Shown here: positions 8,208-16,296 of the stretch, in pieces
How the letters are laid out: each line of letters begins with the position of its first letter
Position numbering within the stretch: position 1 is the first letter of the stretch
Source: Micromonospora sp. WMMD1128
GTDB lineage: Bacteria > Actinomycetota > Actinomycetes > Mycobacteriales > Micromonosporaceae
Reading direction: 5' to 3'
DNA length: 64,000 bases
NCBI RefSeq assembly: GCF_027497235.1
Contig: NZ_CP114902.1
Location: 2,741,501-2,805,500, forward strand
Made by a program: the position numbers and the translations under genes
The notes under the pieces: model-generated
The model's database searches: none
Seen by the model: the letters and a program-made list of their open reading frames with translations, nothing else
What the model was told of the DNA's origin: nothing

Positions 8208-9182
8208 GTGGCGACCGCGGCGGCCGAGGAGATCCGGGTGGGGGAGCGGCTGGTCCGCGTCTCCAGCCCCGACAAGCCCTACTTCCCGGAGCGCGGGCTG
8301 ACGAAGCTGGACGTGGTCCGCTACTTCCTCTCCGTCGGCGACGGCGTCCTGCGCGCGCTGCGGGACCGGCCGACGATGCTGGAGCGCTGGCCGCGCGGGG
8401 TGTTCGAGGGCGCCAAGGTGGCCACCCGGCAGACCAACCGGGGCGACGCGTTCTACCAGAAGCGGCTGCCGGCGGGCGCGCCCGACTGGGTGCGTACCGC
8501 GCACATCACGTTCCCCAGCGGCCGGACCGCCGACGAGGTCGCCCCGAGTGAGCTGGCCGTGGTGATCTGGGCGGCCAACCTGGGCACGCTGCGGTTCCAC
8601 CCGTGGCCGGTGTCGAAGGCCGACGTCGAGCACCCCGACCAGCTGCGCATCGACCTCGACTCGATGCCGGGGGTGGAGTTCGCCCGGGTGGTGCCGGTGG
8701 CGCACGAGGTGCGGGCGTTCCTGGCCGAGCTGGGCCTGGTGGGGTTCCCGAAGACCACCGGCGGCCGGGGCCTGCACGTCTACGTGTCGATCGAGCCACG
8801 GTGGAGCTTCGGCGAGTGCCGGCGGGCGGTGCTGGCGCTCGGGCGGGAGATGCAGCGCCGGCGGCCGGACCTGGTCACCACCACGTGGTGGCGGGAACAG
8901 CGCGACCGGCCGGTCTTCGTCGACTACAACCAGATGGCCCGCGACCACACCATGACCTCGGCGTACTCGATCCGGCCCACCCCGGCGGCGTTGGTCTCGG
9001 CGCCGCTGGACTGGGCCGAGCTGGACGACGCCCGGCCGGAGGACTTCGACGTGGTGGGCATGCCGGCCCGGTTCGCCGAACGCGGCGACCCGCACGCCGG
9101 CTTGGACGAGCGGCGCCACTCCCTGGAGCCGCTGCTGGAGCTGGCCGACTCCGAGGGTTTGGAGCCGCCGCCGGAGCGGTAG
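8208..9182 (+). CDS. LigD-type DNA polymerase/primase domain protein
   Basis: A 324-residue stand-alone copy of the polymerase (POL) domain of bacterial end-joining ligase D, an archaeo-eukaryotic primase fold. The metal-binding RIDLDSMPG (DxD) and the TTGGRGLHVYV motif after it are clear, as is the N-terminal SSPDKPYFPE typical of these enzymes. The ligase and nuclease domains are absent, and no Ku gene is nearby. In mycobacteria comparable PolD1/PolD2 proteins support repair synthesis. A leaderless GTG start is chosen because of the -10 box seven bases upstream. It is convergent with the Lrp-type regulator, only 4 bp apart. Confidence 0.87.
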   Translation: MATAAAEEIRVGERLVRVSSPDKPYFPERGLTKLDVVRYFLSVGDGVLRALRDRPTMLERWPRGVFEGAKVATRQTNRGDAFYQKRLPAGAPDWVRTAHITFPSGRTADEVAPSELAVVIWAANLGTLRFHPWPVSKADVEHPDQLRIDLDSMPGVEFARVVPVAHEVRAFLAELGLVGFPKTTGGRGLHVYVSIEPRWSFGECRRAVLALGREMQRRRPDLVTTTWWREQRDRPVFVDYNQMARDHTMTSAYSIRPTPAALVSAPLDWAELDDARPEDFDVVGMPARFAERGDPHAGLDERRHSLEPLLELADSEGLEPPPER

Positions 9183-9186
9183 CGCG

Positions 9187-9702
9187 TCAGGCCCACGGGC
9201 TGAGCGTGCCGTCGAACTCCTCGAACACCAGCCAGGTGCGAGTGGACAGCACCCCGGCGATGCTCTGCACCCGGTCCAGCACCACGTCCCGCAGGGTCGC
9301 GTTGTCCGGCGCGCGGACCAGCGCCAGCACGTCGTGCTCGCCGCTGAGCAGCGCCGCGTGCTCGATGTAGCGCACCCGGGCCAGCTCGGCGGAGACCTCC
9401 CGCCAGGTGTTCTGCTGGATGGTCAGCGCGATGTACGCCGACGTGCCCAGCCCGGCCGGCTCCGGCGCGACCCGGGCGGTGAAACCGGTGAGCACCCCGT
9501 CGCGCAGCAACCGCTCCACCCGGGCGTACGCGTTGGTGCGCGAGACGTGCACCCGTTCGGCGAGCGTCCGGATCGAGATCCGGGCGTCGGCGACCAGTTC
9601 CCGCAGGATCTGCCGGTCCACCTCGTCGAGCGGTCCGGCCGAACGTCCCGTCCCGCCCGCCGTGCCCGCTGTGGCGCCGGTCTCCTGGCTCACTCCGCTC
9701 AC
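9187..9702 (-). CDS. Lrp/AsnC-family regulator, probable bkd regulator
   Basis: A 171-residue protein with an N-terminal winged helix-turn-helix (LDEVDRQILRELVADARISIRTLAERV, then RTNAYARVERL) and a C-terminal RAM ligand-binding domain. The N-terminal 23 residues are a Gly/Ala/Thr-rich extension ahead of the HTH. It is divergent from the bkd operon with about 97 bp between the starts, the usual arrangement of BkdR-type regulators that sense branched-chain amino acids. A TTGA-N-TCAA palindrome in the gap is a candidate operator. The start is a GTG at 9702. Confidence 0.87.
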   Translation of the reverse strand: MSGVSQETGATAGTAGGTGRSAGPLDEVDRQILRELVADARISIRTLAERVHVSRTNAYARVERLLRDGVLTGFTARVAPEPAGLGTSAYIALTIQQNTWREVSAELARVRYIEHAALLSGEHDVLALVRAPDNATLRDVVLDRVQSIAGVLSTRTWLVFEEFDGTLSPWA

Positions 9703-9738
9703 CTTACTGTGCCATTCGTCCCGCGTTCATCGCGGATG

Positions 9739-9747
9739 TTGAGTCAA
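9739..9747. promoter_or_regulatory. candidate Lrp-type operator between regulator and bkd operon
   Basis: TTGAGTCAA is a 9-bp palindrome midway between the two divergent starts. TTGA/TCAA half-sites are common in Lrp/AsnC operators. This is only one short site, so it is a weak prediction. Confidence 0.35.
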
Positions 9748-9799
9748 TCATCCCTGAGCAGGAGCATAGGGCCACCACACGTCCAGGAGGTCCCCCGCC

Positions 9800-10972
9800 G
9801 TGACGACCACACCCCAGGCGGTCCGCAGGGCATCCCCGCGCACCCGCCGGCCGGCCACCCCGGCCGCCGAAGACCCGTCCGCCGGCCTGCTCCCGCAGTC
9901 CACGCCGGTCCGGTTGCTCGACCCCGACGGCACCCCGCTGCCGCCCCGCGACGACTACCCCGAACCGCCGGTGGAGACGCTGCGCGAGATGTACCGCCGG
10001 ATGGTCGTCGGCCGCCGCTTCGACACCCAGGCCACCGCGCTGACCAAGCAGGGCCGGCTCGCCGTCTACCCGTCCGCCCGGGGACAGGAGGCGTGCCAGG
10101 TCGGCGGCGTGCTCGCGCTGCGCGACACCGACTGGGTCTTCCCCACCTACCGGGAGTCGATGGCGCTGACCGCCCGCGGCCTGGACCCGGTCGAGGTGCT
10201 CACGCTGCTGCGCGGCGACTGGCACTGCGGGTACGACCCGGCCGCCACGCGCACCGCGCCGCAGTGCACGCCGCTCGCCACCCAGTGCGTGCACGCCGCC
10301 GGCCTGGCCTACGGCGAGTCGTACCAGGGGCGGGACACCGTGGCGCTCACGTTCATCGGCGACGGCGCCACGAGCGAGGGCGACTTCCACGAGGGCGTCA
10401 ACTTCGCCGCCGTGTTCAAAGCGCCGGTGGTCTTCCTGGTGCAGAACAACAAGTACGCGATCAGCGTGCCGCTGTCCCGGCAGACCGCCGCGCCGAGCCT
10501 GGCCTACAAGGGCGTCGGCTACGGCGTGCCGAGCGAGCAGGTCGACGGCAACGACCCGGTGGCCGTGCTGGCGGTGCTCGACCGGGCGGTCGCGCACGCC
10601 CGCGCCGGCAAGGGCCCCTACCTGATCGAGGCACACACCTACCGGATGGAGCCGCACACCAACGCCGACGACCAGACCCGCTACCGCGACGCCGACGAGG
10701 TCGAGGCGTGGCGCGACCGCGATCCGATCGCCCGGCTGGAGGCGTACCTGCGGGCCCGGGGCGTGCTCGACGACGCCGCGGTCGCGGCCGTCGCCGAGGA
10801 GGCCGAGGCGTACGCCGCGACGTTGCGCCGGCGGATGGACGAACAGCCGGCCGTGGACCCGCTGAGCCTCTTCGACCACGTCTACGCCGAGCCGACGCCG
10901 CAGCTCGTCGAGCAGCGCGAACTGGTCCGGGCCGAACTGGCCGCAGCCGACGACAGGGACGGGGACGCCTGA
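9800..10972 (+). CDS. bkdA: branched-chain alpha-keto acid dehydrogenase E1 alpha
   Basis: A 390-residue thiamine-diphosphate enzyme subunit. The ThDP motif GDGATSEGDFHEG ... NNKYAIS is complete (GDG-x-NN form). It contributes to oxidative decarboxylation of the keto acids of Val, Leu and Ile, giving acyl-CoA starters for branched fatty acids and polyketides. The phosphorylated-loop-like RYRDADEVEAW is present. The GTG start at 9800 follows AGGAGG at 9785-9790. It is the first gene of a bkdA-bkdB-bkdC operon and shares its stop with the next start. Confidence 0.92.
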   Translation: MTTTPQAVRRASPRTRRPATPAAEDPSAGLLPQSTPVRLLDPDGTPLPPRDDYPEPPVETLREMYRRMVVGRRFDTQATALTKQGRLAVYPSARGQEACQVGGVLALRDTDWVFPTYRESMALTARGLDPVEVLTLLRGDWHCGYDPAATRTAPQCTPLATQCVHAAGLAYGESYQGRDTVALTFIGDGATSEGDFHEGVNFAAVFKAPVVFLVQNNKYAISVPLSRQTAAPSLAYKGVGYGVPSEQVDGNDPVAVLAVLDRAVAHARAGKGPYLIEAHTYRMEPHTNADDQTRYRDADEVEAWRDRDPIARLEAYLRARGVLDDAAVAAVAEEAEAYAATLRRRMDEQPAVDPLSLFDHVYAEPTPQLVEQRELVRAELAAADDRDGDA

Positions 10973-11976
10973 TGGCCACCGTGACCATGGCGAAGGCGCT
11001 CAATGCCGCGCTCGCCGACGCGATGCTCGACGACGAGCGGGTGGTCGTCTTCGGCGAGGACGTCGGCCAACTCGGCGGCGTCTTCCGGATCACCGACGGG
11101 TTGCAGGCCCGGTTCGGCGACAAGCGCTGCTTCGACACCCCGCTCGCCGAGGCCGGCATCGTCGGCTTCGCGGTCGGCCTGGCCATGTCCGGGCTGCGGC
11201 CGGTGGTCGAGATGCAGTTCGACGCGTTCGCCTACCCGGCGTTCGAGCAGATCGCCTCGCACGTGGCGAAGCTGCGCAACCGCACCCGGGGCGCGCTCAG
11301 CGTGCCGATCGTCATCCGGGTGCCGTACGCCGGCGGCATCGGCGGCGTGGAGCACCACTGCGACTCCTCCGAGGCGTACTACGCGCACACCCCCGGGCTG
11401 AAGGTGGTCACCCCGGCCACCGTCGACGACGCGTACTCGCTGCTGCGGGCCGCGATCGACGACCCGGATCCGGTGGTGTTCCTGGAGCCGAAGAAGCTCT
11501 ACTTCGCCAGCGCCGAGGCGGACCTGCCGGCGCGCACCGCGCCGATCGGCGCCGCGGTGGTGCGCCGCCCCGGCACCGACGCCACGCTCGTCGCGTACGG
11601 CCCGGCCGTGCCGGTGGCGCTGGCCGCGGCGGAGGCGGCCCGCGAGGAGGGCTGGGACCTGGAGGTGGTCGACGTGCGCAGCATCGTGCCGTTCGACGAC
11701 GCCACCGTGACCGCCTCGGTGCGGCGCACGGGCCGCTGCGTGGTGATCCAGGAGGCGCAGGGCTTCGCCGGTGTCGGCGCCGAGATCGCCGCCCGGGTCC
11801 AGGAGCGTTGCTTCCACGCCCTGCACGCTCCGGTGCTGCGGGTGTCCGGGCTGGACATCCCCTACCCCGCGCCGATGCTGGAGCACACCCACCTGCCCTC
11901 GGTGGACCGGGTGCTGGACACCGTGGCCCGGTTGCAGTGGGACGACCAGCCCGACCCCCGGTGGGTGGCGGCATGA
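10972..11976 (+). CDS. bkdB: branched-chain alpha-keto acid dehydrogenase E1 beta
   Basis: A 334-residue transketolase-type pyrimidine-binding subunit that completes the E1 heterotetramer. Typical segments are FGEDVGQLGGVFR, DTPLAEAGIVGFAVGLA, the EMQFDAFAYPAFEQI stretch and the C-terminal LDIPYPAPMLE. The ATG at 10972 overlaps the bkdA stop (TGATG), and its own stop overlaps the E2 start (ATGA). This coupling suggests balanced production of the E1 subunits and E2. Confidence 0.92.
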   Translation: MATVTMAKALNAALADAMLDDERVVVFGEDVGQLGGVFRITDGLQARFGDKRCFDTPLAEAGIVGFAVGLAMSGLRPVVEMQFDAFAYPAFEQIASHVAKLRNRTRGALSVPIVIRVPYAGGIGGVEHHCDSSEAYYAHTPGLKVVTPATVDDAYSLLRAAIDDPDPVVFLEPKKLYFASAEADLPARTAPIGAAVVRRPGTDATLVAYGPAVPVALAAAEAAREEGWDLEVVDVRSIVPFDDATVTASVRRTGRCVVIQEAQGFAGVGAEIAARVQERCFHALHAPVLRVSGLDIPYPAPMLEHTHLPSVDRVLDTVARLQWDDQPDPRWVAA

Positions 11977-12086
11977 CTGAACGCACCGAGCGCAGCGAGG
12001 GCCGTGAGGGCATGCCCAACCGGCGCGGCATGACTGAACGCACCGAGCGCAGCGAGGGCCGTGAGGGCATGCCCGGCCAGCACGGC
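11973..12086 (+). repeat. two tandem 57-bp copies at the start of the E2 gene
   Basis: Copies at 11973-12029 and 12030-12086 both begin ATGACTGAACGCACCGAG and continue alike for about 48 of 57 bases. The period keeps the reading frame, and a third ATG follows at 12087. The encoded repeat is hydrophilic and unlike any lipoyl-domain extension. Confidence 0.9.
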
Positions 12087-13556
12087 ATGACCAGCACTGT
12101 CGGAACCCGTGACTTTCTCCTGCCGGACCTGGGTGAGGGGTTGAGCGAGGCGGAGATCGTGCAGTGGCGGGTCGCCGTCGGCGACGTGGTCACCGTGGAC
12201 CAGAGCGTGGTCGAGGTGGAGACCGCCAAGGCCGTGGTCGACGTGCCCTGCCCGTACCCCGGTCGGGTCGTCGCCCTGCACGGCGCGGAGGGTGAGGTCC
12301 GTCCGGTCGGTCAGCCGCTGATCACCATCGCCCCGCTGGACGGCGGCGACGCGCCGGACCCGCACGCCACCTACCGCGAGGAGGAGCGGGCCGGTTCCGG
12401 CAACGTCCTGATCGGGTACGGCACCGGGCACGGCGGCCCGGGCCGGCGGCGACGCCGTCCCCGCCTGGCGGTGGCCCCGGAACCCGCCACCTCGGCGCGG
12501 CCGGACCCACCCGCCGCGGCGGGCTCCGGTCAGTCGGGAGCACCTGTCCAGGCGGCGGCGGCCGGTCCGTCGGCGGTGCCCGTTCCTTCGACGGAGACCG
12601 CTCTGTCGGACGGTGCCGCGCCGCTTGTCATCTCGCCGATCGTGCGGCGGCTGGCGAGGGAACGGGGCGTCGACCTGGCGTCGCTGCGCGGAACCGGGCC
12701 GGGCGGCGTGATCCGCCGAGCCGACGTGGAGTTCGCCGCGGACGCCCCGGCGGCCCGGTTGGCGGCGGTGCCGGACGCGCCCGACCCGCACGGCGGGGCG
12801 ACGTCGGCCACGCGGGTCGGGCCGGCGCCGGTCGCGCATGCCGGGTCGGCGCCGGCCGCCGACGGCGACGTGGTCATCCCGCTCACCGGCATCCGCCGGG
12901 TGATCGCCGACAAGCTTTCCCGCAGCCGCCGGGAGATCCCCGAGGTGACCATCTGGGTCGACGTGGACGCCACCGGGTTGCTGGAGACCCGGGCCGCGAT
13001 CAACGCCGCCACCCCGGACGCGCCGGTGAGCGTCCTGGCCCTGCTGGCCCGGATCTGCCTCAGCGGTCTGCGGAAGTATCCCCAGCTCAACGCGCATGTC
13101 GACACCGAGGGGCAGCGGATCGTCCAGTTCGCCGGGGTGCACCTGGGCATTGCCGCGCAGACCGACCGGGGGCTGGTCGTGCCGGTGCTGCGCGATGCCC
13201 AGCGGCTCACCACCGGGGAACTTGCCGCCGCGCTCGCCGAGACCACCGCGGCGGCCCGAGCCGGTACACTGCCCCCGGCGCGGCTGACCGGCGGGACGTT
13301 CACGCTCAACAACTACGGCGTGTTCGGGGTGGACGGCTCCACGCCGATCATCAACTACCCCGAGGCGGCGCTGCTGGGCGTCGGCCGGATCGTGGACAAG
13401 CCGTGGGTGGTGGACGGGCAGCTCGCCGTCCGGAAGGTGACCCAGCTCAGCCTCACCTTCGACCACCGGGTCTGCGACGGCGGGGTGGCCGGCGGCTTCC
13501 TGCGTCACGTGGCCGACTGTGTGGAACGGCCCGCACTGCTGATCGCGAACGTCTGA
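11973..13556 (+). CDS. bkdC: dihydrolipoamide acyltransferase E2 of the branched-chain complex
   Basis: The core acyltransferase, with one lipoyl domain (lipoyl-Lys in VETAKAV), a linker, a peripheral-subunit-binding domain (ISPIVRRLARERGVDLASLRG) and a catalytic domain ending in the active-site TFDHRVCDGG. The first 38 residues are odd: a 57-bp block encoding MTERTERSEGREGMP occurs twice in tandem before MTSTVGTRDF, so in-frame ATGs stand at 11973, 12030 and 12087. From 12087 the protein is 489 residues and begins like normal E2s; from 11973 it has 527. The ATGA overlap with bkdB favours the first start for coupling. No E3 gene follows. Confidence 0.9.
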   Translation: MTERTERSEGREGMPNRRGMTERTERSEGREGMPGQHGMTSTVGTRDFLLPDLGEGLSEAEIVQWRVAVGDVVTVDQSVVEVETAKAVVDVPCPYPGRVVALHGAEGEVRPVGQPLITIAPLDGGDAPDPHATYREEERAGSGNVLIGYGTGHGGPGRRRRRPRLAVAPEPATSARPDPPAAAGSGQSGAPVQAAAAGPSAVPVPSTETALSDGAAPLVISPIVRRLARERGVDLASLRGTGPGGVIRRADVEFAADAPAARLAAVPDAPDPHGGATSATRVGPAPVAHAGSAPAADGDVVIPLTGIRRVIADKLSRSRREIPEVTIWVDVDATGLLETRAAINAATPDAPVSVLALLARICLSGLRKYPQLNAHVDTEGQRIVQFAGVHLGIAAQTDRGLVVPVLRDAQRLTTGELAAALAETTAAARAGTLPPARLTGGTFTLNNYGVFGVDGSTPIINYPEAALLGVGRIVDKPWVVDGQLAVRKVTQLSLTFDHRVCDGGVAGGFLRHVADCVERPALLIANV

Positions 13557-13572
13557 CCGCCCGCCCCACAAC

Positions 13573-13622
13573 AGATCTTGGTACGAAATGGCCCCTCCAG
13601 GGGCCATTTCGTACCAAGATCT
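13573..13622 (+). terminator. 24-bp perfect inverted repeat after the bkd operon
   Basis: Arms 13573-13596 and 13599-13622 are perfect over 24 bp with a 2-base centre; the arm contains CTTGGTACGAAATGGCCCC. It begins 16 bp after the bkdC stop and probably ends the operon. The arm is unusually AT-balanced for this genome, which suggests a mobile or dispersed palindrome. Confidence 0.6.
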
Positions 13623-13917
13623 AAGTCCGGGAAGGTGGGGCGACGCGCGGCCAGCGGCATCGCCGTGGGCGGTGGCCGCTGCCATCTCGCCGAGCTGGTG
13701 GCCGGCTACGCCTGATCGCCCGTGCGGCGGAGCAAGGCTCCGGAAAAGCGGGAAGATCGCGCCGAGCAACCGGACGATCGGACCGGGTAATGCCGATCCG
13801 GTCGTCGCCCACCCAATACTTCGCAGCCGTTTCCGAGTAATTCCGCCGAAGGTGCCACTCGGTGACGCCGGGCCTACAGAATGTGGGCGAGGGGGTTCCG
13901 GAAATGGGGGGCGACAT
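13623..13917. other. gene-free stretch before the L,D-transpeptidase gene
   Basis: Together with the hairpin before it, 361 bp between bkdC and the next gene hold no credible gene. Open frames here lack codon bias and ribosome sites. No clear -35/-10 pair was seen, although the transpeptidase promoter must lie here. Confidence 0.5.
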
Positions 13918-15189
13918 ATGTTTGTGAGGCGGCGACTGACGCTTTTCGCGGTGACTGTCGCGATCACGCCGCTCGCGGTCGGCGCGTGCACCGCCGGCCC
14001 GAAGTCGGTGGTCCGGAAGGCCGAGGCGGCTCCGCCGTCGGTCACGGTGACGCCTGCCGACCGGGCTCGTGACGTGCCGATCAGCGCGGAGGTGGGCACG
14101 AAGGTCAGCAACGGCAGGGTGACCGCCGTGAAGCTGACCGACGACAAGGGCCGCCCGGTGCCGGCGCAGCCACGCGAGGACGGATCGGGGTGGGTGCCGG
14201 ACCGTCCGCTGGCGAATTCCCGGACGTACACGGCGGAGGTGACCGTGACCGGCGATTCCGGGAAGACCGCGACCCGGAAGACGACGTTCACGACGATGGC
14301 CAAATCCACCAAACCGGCCGTCACCAGCGAATTGTATTTCCAGGACAAACAGACCTACGGGACGGCGATGCCGGTGGTGCTCGGGTTCGACCCGCCGATT
14401 CCGGAACAGGCGCGGGCGGACGTGCAGCGGCGGTTGTTCGTGAAGACCGACCCGCCGCAGCCGGGCACCTGGTCGTGGATGTCCGACGGCAAGCAGGCCG
14501 AGTACCGGGCCCCCGACCAGTGGAAGCCCGGCACGAGGATCAGCGTGCGCAGCGCGCTGGAGGGGCTGCCCATCGGCAAGGAGGCGGTCGGCGACGTCGA
14601 CCACGTGGCGACCGCCCGGGTGGGTCGGCGGGTGTCGCTGGACATCGACAACACCACCAAGCAGATGACTGTCTACCAGGACGGCAAGGTGCTCAGGAAG
14701 CTGCCGGTCAGCCTGGGCAAGCCCAGCACGCCGAGCTCCAGCGGCACCATGGTGATCATGGAGAAGCACGAGCACACCACGTTCGACACGCGGGGCGAGC
14801 CGGACGGCGGCTACGTGGTCGACGTGGACGACGCCCAGCGGCTGACCTGGGGTGGCGAGTTCATCCACTCGGCACCGTGGTCGGAGGGGGAGCAGGGCTA
14901 CAACAACACCTCGCACGGCTGCACGAACGTCTCGGCCACCGGCGCGGACTGGCTGATGGGCGTCACCCAGGTCGGCGACCTGGTGACCGTCAAGGGCACC
15001 GAGGTGAAGCTCCAGCAGGGCAACGGCTTCACCGCCTGGAACGTCAGCTGGGACGAGTTCGCCAAGGGCAGCGCGCTGCCCGTACCGGCGGGGCTGAAGC
15101 CGACGCCGAGCGCGACGCCGCACCCGGGCGCGGTGGCCGGGGGCTCGTCGCCCGCGCCCACCCCGACCAGGAGCAACAGCGGCGGTTGA
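13918..15189 (+). CDS. L,D-transpeptidase (YkuD) lipoprotein
   Basis: A 423-residue exported protein. The N-terminus is a lipoprotein signal ending at Cys23 (PLAVGAC). Two Ig-like domains typical of mycobacterial-type Ldt enzymes follow (about 40-125 and 130-220), then a YkuD catalytic domain with HSAPWS and SHGCTNVS, whose Cys is the nucleophile. The tail is Pro/Thr/Ser-rich. It forms 3-3 mDAP cross-links in peptidoglycan and acts outside the membrane. The ATG at 13918 follows GGGGGGCGA. It is a single-gene unit bounded by hairpins on both sides. Confidence 0.9.
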   Translation: MFVRRRLTLFAVTVAITPLAVGACTAGPKSVVRKAEAAPPSVTVTPADRARDVPISAEVGTKVSNGRVTAVKLTDDKGRPVPAQPREDGSGWVPDRPLANSRTYTAEVTVTGDSGKTATRKTTFTTMAKSTKPAVTSELYFQDKQTYGTAMPVVLGFDPPIPEQARADVQRRLFVKTDPPQPGTWSWMSDGKQAEYRAPDQWKPGTRISVRSALEGLPIGKEAVGDVDHVATARVGRRVSLDIDNTTKQMTVYQDGKVLRKLPVSLGKPSTPSSSGTMVIMEKHEHTTFDTRGEPDGGYVVDVDDAQRLTWGGEFIHSAPWSEGEQGYNNTSHGCTNVSATGADWLMGVTQVGDLVTVKGTEVKLQQGNGFTAWNVSWDEFAKGSALPVPAGLKPTPSATPHPGAVAGGSSPAPTPTRSNSGG

Positions 15190-15206
15190 ACCGGGGAGGA
15201 ACGGCC

Positions 15207-15236
15207 GGGGTCGGTCCGCGTACGCGGACCGACCCC
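15207..15236 (+). terminator. hairpin after the L,D-transpeptidase gene
   Basis: A perfect 30-bp palindrome (15-bp arms, no loop) centred at 15221/15222, starting 17 bp after the stop codon. Confidence 0.6.
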
Positions 15237-15345
15237 AGCAGGCGGGCGAGCGGCTGCGGGATGACCCTGAGACGGCTCCGGGTCGACACCCGGGCGCTAC
15301 CCGGAACCCCGCCCGCGAGCAGCCGAAACTGTCGGTGGGCGGGGG

Positions 15346-15351
15346 TAGGTT
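15346..15351 (+). promoter_or_regulatory. -10 box (TAGGTT), leaderless start
   Basis: TAGGTT lies 7 bases upstream of the ATG at 15359 with no ribosome site. Confidence 0.45.
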
Positions 15352-15358
15352 TGGCGGT

Positions 15359-15718
15359 ATGAGAGACAGCGGCGACCGGTTCGCGGTGGCGATGGACGTG
15401 CGCGACCACGTGGTCGAGCTGCGCCCGGTCGGCGAGATCGACATCGCCACCGTGTCGGCGTTCCGGGCCGCGCTGTGGGCGGCCCCGGCGCGGCCGGTGC
15501 TGCGGGTCGACCTGTCCGGCGTGCGCCTGCTCTCCGCCGCCGGGGTGCGCGCGTTGGCCGCCGCCCACCTGCGGATGCGAGCCCGCGGCGGCGAGCTGGT
15601 GCTTGTCGACCCCGACCCGGTCGTGGCCCGGGTGTTGCGGGTGACCGGCCTGCACCGGGTCGTCCCGGTGCGCCAGTCGGGTCGCGGTCCGGAGCTGCTT
15701 GTCGGCGCGGCGGCCTGA
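15359..15718 (+). CDS. STAS-domain protein, anti-sigma factor antagonist-like
   Basis: A 119-residue single STAS domain (beta start VVELRPVGEIDIATVSAF, then LRVDLSGVRLLSAAGVRALAAA). In SpoIIAA-type antagonists the Ser in the DLSGV...SAAG region is phosphorylated by a partner anti-sigma kinase; here the candidates are the Ser in LSGVRLLSAAG. No anti-sigma factor or sigma factor is adjacent, so its partner is elsewhere. The start at 15359 is chosen because a -10 box lies just upstream. Confidence 0.82.
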   Translation: MRDSGDRFAVAMDVRDHVVELRPVGEIDIATVSAFRAALWAAPARPVLRVDLSGVRLLSAAGVRALAAAHLRMRARGGELVLVDPDPVVARVLRVTGLHRVVPVRQSGRGPELLVGAAA

Positions 15719-15772
15719 ACGCCGGCCGGGCCGCCGGCAGGACGCCGACGGCCCGGTGGTCCGGGGGAGCGC

Positions 15773-16141
15773 TCAGCGCACGCCGAGCAGGTCCACCACG
15801 AAGACGAGCGTCTCGTTCGGCTTGATGACGCCGCCGGCGCCCTGGGCTCCGTAGCCCAGGTGCGGCGGGATGGTGAGCCGGCGCCGGCCGCCCACCTTCA
15901 TGCCGATCACGCCCTGGTCCCAGCCGGCGATGACCTGGCCGCCGCCGAGCGGGAACTCGAACGTCTCGCCCCGGTTCCACGAGGCGTCGAACTCGCGGCC
16001 GGTGGAGTGGGCCACGCCCACGTAGTGCACGCTGGCCAACTGGCCGGCCTGGGCCTGCGGGCCGTCGCCGACCGTGATGTCCTCGACGACGAGATCGGCG
16101 GGCGGCGCGCCCTCGATCGGGCCAACCTCGGGCTTCTCCAT
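15773..16141 (-). CDS. FKBP-type peptidyl-prolyl cis-trans isomerase
   Basis: A 122-residue single FKBP domain that catalyses proline isomerisation. Active-site residues of the family are visible: HYVG, FDASW, F-E-F-P-L-G-G-G-Q-V-I-x-G-W, and PPHLGYG. No signal peptide is present, so it is cytosolic. It matches the length of small actinobacterial FKBPs. The gene stands alone, with the DoxX gene on the same strand upstream and a strong hairpin between them. Confidence 0.92.
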   Translation of the reverse strand: MEKPEVGPIEGAPPADLVVEDITVGDGPQAQAGQLASVHYVGVAHSTGREFDASWNRGETFEFPLGGGQVIAGWDQGVIGMKVGGRRRLTIPPHLGYGAQGAGGVIKPNETLVFVVDLLGVR

Positions 16142-16248
16142 GAACGGGTCTCCTCGGTGCTGACGGGGTAATCACCGTCGATCCTGCCCGATCGTGACCG
16201 ACCGATACGCTCCGGTACCCGCCGTGCCGCCGACGCCGGGTCACACGA

Positions 16249-16284
16249 CGGGGTGGGCGTCGCCGGTCGGCGACGCCCACCCCG
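16249..16284 (-). terminator. 17-bp perfect hairpin after the DoxX-family gene
   Basis: Arms 16249-16265 and 16268-16284 are perfectly complementary with a 2-base loop, 13 bp beyond the stop of the minus-strand DoxX-like gene. Confidence 0.65.
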
Positions 16285-16296
16285 GGCGAGCGGCTC

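Noticed and set aside
7671..9119. N-terminal extension of the histidine phosphatase frame to 9119
   Set aside because: The extension lies opposite the LigD polymerase gene, and the real family start (RHGES near the N-terminus) is at 7670.
13588..13917. N-terminal extension of the L,D-transpeptidase
   Set aside because: It would begin inside the palindrome and precede a clean lipoprotein signal that starts at 13918 with its own ribosome site.
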